NCBI RefSeq assembly: GCF_030159055.1
Contig: NZ_BQXQ01000006.1
Coordinates: 1-64,000, forward strand
Length of the DNA: 64,000 bases
Direction of reading: 5' to 3'
Origin: Acidovorax sp. SUPP3334
GTDB lineage: Bacteria > Pseudomonadota > Gammaproteobacteria > Burkholderiales > Burkholderiaceae_C
Below the pieces are notes generated by a model. That model was not told the DNA's origin. It ran no database searches and saw only the letters and a list, made by a program, of their open reading frames with translations. A program made the position numbers and the translations under genes. Position 1 is the stretch's first letter. Each line of letters opens with the position of its first letter. Shown piece by piece: positions 56,898 to 64,000 of this stretch.

Positions 56898-57632
56898 TCA
56901 GGCCACCGACGGCGCGTCTTGCGCGGGCTCGAGCCCGCGCATCACCAGGTGGCAGAGCAGTTCTTCCGCCTTGTCATAGTCCCGCTCGGTCAGCGCCGGT
57001 TTGCCCAGCAGCAGGGCGAACTGGGTCTGCTGGTCGGCATAGGCCTGGGTCACGGACCAGATGATGAACATGAGGTGGGTGAAATTCACCTTGGCGATGC
57101 GGCCCTCGCGTGCCCAGCGCTCGAAGGTTCGCACGTCGTTCTTTAGCACCGGCCCCACGCGCTGGGCGATCACCTGCGCATAGCGGGGCGCGCCAGCGAT
57201 GACTTCCTTGGCGAACACCTTCGCGGCATTCGGCCGCTCCAGCGAGGAACGCAGCTTGGCGCGGATGTAGCGGCGCAGCGCTTCGTGCGGATCGTCGCCG
57301 TGGGACATTTCCTCCATGCCAGCCAGCCATTGATTGAGCACGTCGTCCAGCACGCGAAGGTAAAGCGATTCCTTGCTGGGAAAGTAATACAGCAGGTTGT
57401 GCCGGCTGAGGCCGATGGCCGCGGCGATGCTCTCCAGCGAGGCGCCCTCGAAACCGAACTGCGCGAACTGCGTCTCCGCCTCGGAAAGGATCGCCTGCTC
57501 TTTCCTGAGGCGCGATGCGCTGGGCGGTCGGGACGGCTCCGCAGGGTCGGTGGGGTCGGGGGGCACTGCCGGTGTCTTGGCGGTGCGTGCGCGCACTGGT
57601 GCGGGGCGGGAATGCGAGGCGGAAGAACTCAT
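56898..57632 (-). CDS. rutR: TetR-family regulator of pyrimidine catabolism, RutR-like
   Basis: A repressor of about 244 residues. A Pro/Ala-rich N-terminal tail (about 45 residues) precedes the TetR helix-turn-helix (ESIAAAIGLSRHNLLYYFPS) and the RutR-type C-terminal domain (HLMFIIWSVTQAYADQQTQF). E. coli RutR responds to uracil/thymine. It is divergent from preT-preA, with two operator-like palindromes between. The start could be ATG 57641 or 57632; both follow poor ribosome sites. Confidence 0.82.
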   Translation of the reverse strand: MSSSASHSRPAPVRARTAKTPAVPPDPTDPAEPSRPPSASRLRKEQAILSEAETQFAQFGFEGASLESIAAAIGLSRHNLLYYFPSKESLYLRVLDDVLNQWLAGMEEMSHGDDPHEALRRYIRAKLRSSLERPNAAKVFAKEVIAGAPRYAQVIAQRVGPVLKNDVRTFERWAREGRIAKVNFTHLMFIIWSVTQAYADQQTQFALLLGKPALTERDYDKAEELLCHLVMRGLEPAQDAPSVA

Positions 57633-57693
57633 TTGCACCATTGTGGAACGACTGCGGGGTGCTGGGGCTGGCACGGTGTTTGCACTACGGGAT

Positions 57694-57727
57694 TTTACCG
57701 ATTGGTAAATTTTTACCGATTGGTAAA
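57694..57727. promoter_or_regulatory. two tandem RutR-like operators
   Basis: The 16-bp near-palindrome TTTACCGATTGGTAAA occurs at 57694-57709 and again, identical, at 57712-57727. Each half-site matches the pattern of the E. coli RutR box (TTGACCANNTGGTCAA type). Centres are 18 bp apart. They sit in the gap between the regulator and preT, so one regulator could control both directions. Confidence 0.75.
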
Positions 57728-57934
57728 TTGGAAAAAACGACAGGATCCGGCGCCGCCGAGGACACCTGCCCACGACAGCGAGGCCCCCGATGAAACCTCT
57801 GCAGACTGTACCGATGTGCGACCGCCCTGTCGCCTGCGCCCGGCCCCTCCAGCGGCGCCGAAGGCATGCCCACGCGCCTCACCGCGTGCGCACCCCCGCC
57901 TCCCACCCCTGACCCTCTGCCGCAAGGACCTCCG

Positions 57935-59284
57935 ATGGAAACGACCGCAAGCCGCGCGTGCGGCATTCATGCCGCACGCCTGAACCTGGCCGATTACGCC
58001 GTGAACTTCGGCGACGCGCACCCGCCGCTGACGCGCCCGCAGGCGCTCGTCGAGGCCGAGCGCTGCTATTACTGCTTCGATGCGCCCTGCGCCACGGCAT
58101 GCCCCACGGGCATCGACATCCCCTCTTTCATTCACCGCATCGCCCAGGGCAACGACCGCGGCGCGGCGCGCGCCATCCTGGAGGCGAACCCGCTGGGCGG
58201 CATGTGTGCCCGCGTCTGCCCGACGGAAGTGCTGTGCGAGCAGGCCTGTGTGCGCAACGCCCATGACGACAAGCCCGTGGAAATCGGCGCGCTGCAGCGC
58301 CACGCCACCGATGCGTACTTCGCCGACCCCGGTACCCCCTTGTTCACACGCGCCGCGCCCACGGGCCGCCGCGTGGCCGTGGTGGGTGCCGGGCCTGCGG
58401 GACTGGCCTGCGCCCACGGCCTGGCCGTGCGGGGGCACGACGTGGTGCTGTTCGACGCCCGGCCCAAGCTGGGCGGGCTGAACGAATACGGCCTGGCCAG
58501 CTACAAGACCACGGGCGGCTTCGCACAGAAAGAGGTCGAGTGGCTGCTGTCCATCGGCGGTATCGAGGTGCGGTGCAACCAGGTGCTGGGCCGCGACATC
58601 ACCGTCGACAGCCTGCTGCAGGGGTACGACGCCGTCTTCCTGGGCCTGGGGCTGGCCGGCGTGAACGCGCTGGGCATCCCCGAGCCGCAGGTCGAGGGGC
58701 TGCGCAATGCGGTCGATTTCATTGCCGACGTGCGCCAGGCACCGGACCTGTCCACCGTTCCCGTGGGTCGCCGCGTGGTGGTGATCGGCGGCGGCATGAC
58801 GGCGGTGGACGCTGCGGTGCAGGCTCGCAAGCTGGGCGCCGAAGAGGTGACCATCGTCTATCGCCGCGGCGCCGACGGCATGTCTGCCTCCACCGTGGAG
58901 CAGCAATGGGCGCAGACGAACGGCGTCGCCATCCGCCACTGGTCGTCTCCGAAGGAACTGCTGAGCGAAAACGGGACGGTGCGCGGCATGCGGTTCGCGG
59001 CCACCGCCCAGCAAGGCGGGCGGCTCGTGGAAATCGGCGAAACCTTCGTTCTGGAAGCGGACATGGTGCTCAAGGCCATCGGCCAGAGCTACCTGCCCGA
59101 ATACGCCGGCACCGCCATGGCCTTGCAGGCCGGCCGCATCGCCACCGACGACGCGGGCCGCACGAGCGTGGCGCGGGTCTGGGCCGGCGGCGATTGCCGC
59201 GCCGGCGGGCGCGATCTCACGGTGGAGGCGGTCGAGCACGGCAAGGTCGCGGCCATCTCCATCAGCGAAGCCCTGCGCGGTTGA
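57935..59284 (+). CDS. preT: dihydropyrimidine dehydrogenase subunit PreT
   Basis: A 449-residue flavoprotein. N-terminal [4Fe-4S] cysteines CYYCFDAPCATACPTGID (about 49-66), with a second cluster region CARVCPTEVLCEQACV; then an FAD motif (VVGAGPAGLACAHGLAV) and an NAD(P)H motif (VVIGGGMTAVDAAVQA). It feeds electrons to PreA for NAD(P)H-linked uracil/thymine reduction to the dihydropyrimidine. The ATG at 57935 follows AAGGA. Confidence 0.95.
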   Translation: METTASRACGIHAARLNLADYAVNFGDAHPPLTRPQALVEAERCYYCFDAPCATACPTGIDIPSFIHRIAQGNDRGAARAILEANPLGGMCARVCPTEVLCEQACVRNAHDDKPVEIGALQRHATDAYFADPGTPLFTRAAPTGRRVAVVGAGPAGLACAHGLAVRGHDVVLFDARPKLGGLNEYGLASYKTTGGFAQKEVEWLLSIGGIEVRCNQVLGRDITVDSLLQGYDAVFLGLGLAGVNALGIPEPQVEGLRNAVDFIADVRQAPDLSTVPVGRRVVVIGGGMTAVDAAVQARKLGAEEVTIVYRRGADGMSASTVEQQWAQTNGVAIRHWSSPKELLSENGTVRGMRFAATAQQGGRLVEIGETFVLEADMVLKAIGQSYLPEYAGTAMALQAGRIATDDAGRTSVARVWAGGDCRAGGRDLTVEAVEHGKVAAISISEALRG

Positions 59285-59333
59285 CGGCCGCAGCTCCTCC
59301 TTCCGAACACCCCGCACCTACGGAGTTATTCCC

Positions 59334-60671
59334 ATGGCAGACATCCGCAGCCGCTTTCTCGGCATCCAGAGCCCCAATCCCTTCTGGCTGGCTTCCGCGC
59401 CCCCCACCGACAAAGAGATCAACGTCACCCGCGCGTTCGAAGCCGGCTGGGGCGGCGTGGTCTGGAAGACGCTGGGCGAAGATCCGCACGTGGTCAACGT
59501 GAACGGGCCGCGCTACGGCACGCTGATGTCGCAGGACCGCCGCGTGATCGGGCTCAACAACATCGAGCTCATCACCGACCGCCCGCTGCAGACCAACCTG
59601 GACGAGATCCGCCGCGTCAAACGCAACTGGCCCGACCGCGCCATGATCGTCTCGCTCATGGTGCCCTGCGTGGAAGAAAGCTGGAAGCGCATCCTGCCCA
59701 TGGTCGAAGACGTGGGCGCCGATGGCATCGAACTGAACTTCGGCTGCCCGCACGGCATGAGCGAGCGCGGCATGGGTGCTGCGGTGGGCCAGGTGCCGGA
59801 ATACATCCAGATGGTGACCGCCTGGTGCAAGCACTACAGCCGCCTGCCGGTGATCGTGAAGCTCACGCCCAACATCACCGATGTGCGGCAGCCCGCGCGG
59901 GCTGCCAAGGCGGGCGGGGCCGATGCGGTGTCGCTCATCAACACCATCAACTCCATCATGGGGGTGGACCTGGAGCGCATGGCCATGAGCCCGAACACGG
60001 GCGGCCTGGGTTCGCACGGCGGATACTGCGGCCCAGCCGTCAAACCCATCGCGCTCAACATGGTGGCCGAGATCGCCCGCGACGCGCAGACCGCTGGCCT
60101 GCCCATCAGCGGCATCGGCGGCATCTCCACCTGGCGCGATGCGGCCGAATACATCGCACTGGGCTGCGGGACGGTACAGGTATGCACTGCCGCCATGGTG
60201 TACGGGTTCAAGATCGTGCAGGACATGTGCGACGGCCTGTCCAACTTCATGGATGCGCATGGCTACCGCACGCTGGAAGACTTCCGAGGGCAGGCCGTGC
60301 CCACCGTCAAGGACTGGAGGCAGCTCAACCTCAACCACATCGACAAGGCCGTGATCGACCAGGATTCGTGCATCCAGTGCGGCCGCTGCCACGTGGTGTG
60401 CGAAGACACCTCGCACCAGGCCATCACCTTCACCAAGGAAGGCGGCGTGCGGTTGTTCGAAGTGAACGAGGCCGAATGCGTGGGCTGCAACCTGTGCGTG
60501 TCGATCTGCCCGGTGCCGGAATGCATCACGCTGCGCAGCCTCGCGCCCGGCGAGGTCGATGCGCGCACCGGCAAGTTGGTGACCGGCGAGCATGCCGACT
60601 GGACGACGCACCCCAATAATCCCCAACGCGCGCAGCCCGTGGCGGCCCCGGCGCTGGCCGCCGCAGTCTGA
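59334..60671 (+). CDS. preA: dihydropyrimidine dehydrogenase subunit PreA
   Basis: A 445-residue FMN TIM-barrel enzyme resembling class 1 dihydroorotate dehydrogenase (residues 1-330), plus a C-terminal double ferredoxin domain with CIQCGRCHVVCED and CVGCNLCVSICPV. The active-site cysteine lies in GCPHGMSERGMGAA. With PreT it reduces uracil or thymine, the first step of reductive pyrimidine breakdown. A ribosome site GGAG precedes the ATG. Confidence 0.95.
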   Translation: MADIRSRFLGIQSPNPFWLASAPPTDKEINVTRAFEAGWGGVVWKTLGEDPHVVNVNGPRYGTLMSQDRRVIGLNNIELITDRPLQTNLDEIRRVKRNWPDRAMIVSLMVPCVEESWKRILPMVEDVGADGIELNFGCPHGMSERGMGAAVGQVPEYIQMVTAWCKHYSRLPVIVKLTPNITDVRQPARAAKAGGADAVSLINTINSIMGVDLERMAMSPNTGGLGSHGGYCGPAVKPIALNMVAEIARDAQTAGLPISGIGGISTWRDAAEYIALGCGTVQVCTAAMVYGFKIVQDMCDGLSNFMDAHGYRTLEDFRGQAVPTVKDWRQLNLNHIDKAVIDQDSCIQCGRCHVVCEDTSHQAITFTKEGGVRLFEVNEAECVGCNLCVSICPVPECITLRSLAPGEVDARTGKLVTGEHADWTTHPNNPQRAQPVAAPALAAAV

Positions 60672-60717
60672 CGGATTCGATCCCGGGCACCCCCCGTTTG
60701 CACACAGGAGAGATGAC

Positions 60718-63664
<2,947 letters not shown>

Positions 63665-63687
63665 TTCCCCTTTTGCAGGAGCCCACC

Positions 63688-64000
63688 ATGGACACGAAAG
63701 CCAAGACCGACATCCGCCAACTGCGCATCAACGGCGAGCGCCTGTGGGATTCGCTCATGGAGCTGGCGCAGATCGGCGCCACGCCCAAGGGCGGCGTCTG
63801 CCGCCTCACGCTCACCGACCTGGACAAGCAGGGCCGCGACCTCGTCACCCGCTGGGCACGCGAGGCCGGCATGACGGTCACCATCGACCAGATCGGCAAC
63901 GGCTTCATGCGCCGCGCGGGGCGCGACAACAGCCTGCCGCCCATCATGACCGGCAGCCACATCGACACCCAGCCGACCGGCGGCAAGTTCGACGGCAACT
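63688..64000 (+). CDS. Zn-dependent N-carbamoyl-amino-acid/beta-ureidopropionase hydrolase, 5' part
   Basis: 104 codons are visible before the window ends. The chain MDTKAKTDIRQLRINGERLW with a later TGSHIDTQPTGGKFDGN block is the M20 carbamoylase family (AmaB/HyuC/beta-ureidopropionase). The His-x-Asp in SHIDTQ are metal ligands. The family hydrolyses the N-carbamoyl amino acid made by HydA to the free amino acid, CO2 and ammonia. It completes the three-step reductive path. AGGAG precedes the ATG; 23 bp after hydA. Confidence 0.92.
   Translation, partial: MDTKAKTDIRQLRINGERLWDSLMELAQIGATPKGGVCRLTLTDLDKQGRDLVTRWAREAGMTVTIDQIGNGFMRRAGRDNSLPPIMTGSHIDTQPTGGKFDGN

Overview
The window looks like chromosome of a GC-rich Comamonadaceae betaproteobacterium, most likely Acidovorax and probably a plant-associated one. 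This rests on four things: the dipeptide-transport, reductive-pyrimidine and glucose-6-phosphate gene sets and their order; a CIRCE-controlled groESL; two kinds of short dispersed repeat that I associate with Comamonadaceae; and a plant-pathogen type III effector gene. No rRNA, tRNA or CRISPR array was seen.

Layout. (1) 0-3.2 kb: two small genes of T6SS-neighbourhood type (DUF6402-like plus a membrane-anchored partner), then an IS481-family element bordered by CTAG, abutting the 3' two-thirds of a porin gene. (2) 3.4-12.1 kb: a seven-gene peptide ABC-transport operon (two binding proteins, two permeases, two ATPases) with an M20 amidohydrolase inside. (3) 12.1-13.3 kb: a DoxX gene and a collapsed fabF pseudogene. 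(4) 13.3-18.5 kb: hexR and zwf on one strand, tal and pgi on the other. pgi carries an in-frame piece of a dispersed repeat. (5) 18.7-25.3 kb: a methyl-accepting chemotaxis protein gene with several independent lesions. It is split by a 4.6-kb transposon (20355-24961) with 21-bp terminal inverted repeats and a 9-bp target duplication. The transposon carries a resolvase, relics of tniA/tniB-like genes broken by a deleted IS630-family element, and a two-gene cargo that I identify as the type III effector/toxin avrRxo1 (xopAJ) and its 98-residue chaperone/antitoxin arc1. (6) 25.6-27.7 kb: groES-groEL with CIRCE.

(7) 28-56.7 kb: surface-polysaccharide (O-antigen) locus. It holds manC, a complete WbpO/B/E/D/I-type set for a UDP-2,3-diacetamido uronic acid, a Wzm/Wzt exporter, four SDR epimerase/dehydratases, an acyltransferase, two asparagine-synthase-like amidotransferases, two proteins sharing an uncharacterised glycosyltransferase-like domain, several GT4 enzymes, a GT4-GT2 fusion, and a polytopic TPR protein. 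The part from about 37.6 to 47.5 kb contains several clearly AT-richer genes and looks imported. The likely product is a polysaccharide rich in diacetamido uronic acids, some perhaps converted to uronamides.

(8) 56.9 kb to the end: reductive pyrimidine catabolism. A RutR-like TetR regulator lies divergent from preT-preA-NCS1 transporter-hydA and a carbamoyl-amidohydrolase cut by the window edge. Two tandem 16-bp operators lie in the divergent promoter region.

The item most worth attention is the avrRxo1-arc1 module on a degenerate transposon inside a chemoreceptor gene. Next are the paired AsnB-like enzymes beside the shared unknown domain in the O-antigen locus, and the dispersed repeat domesticated inside pgi.
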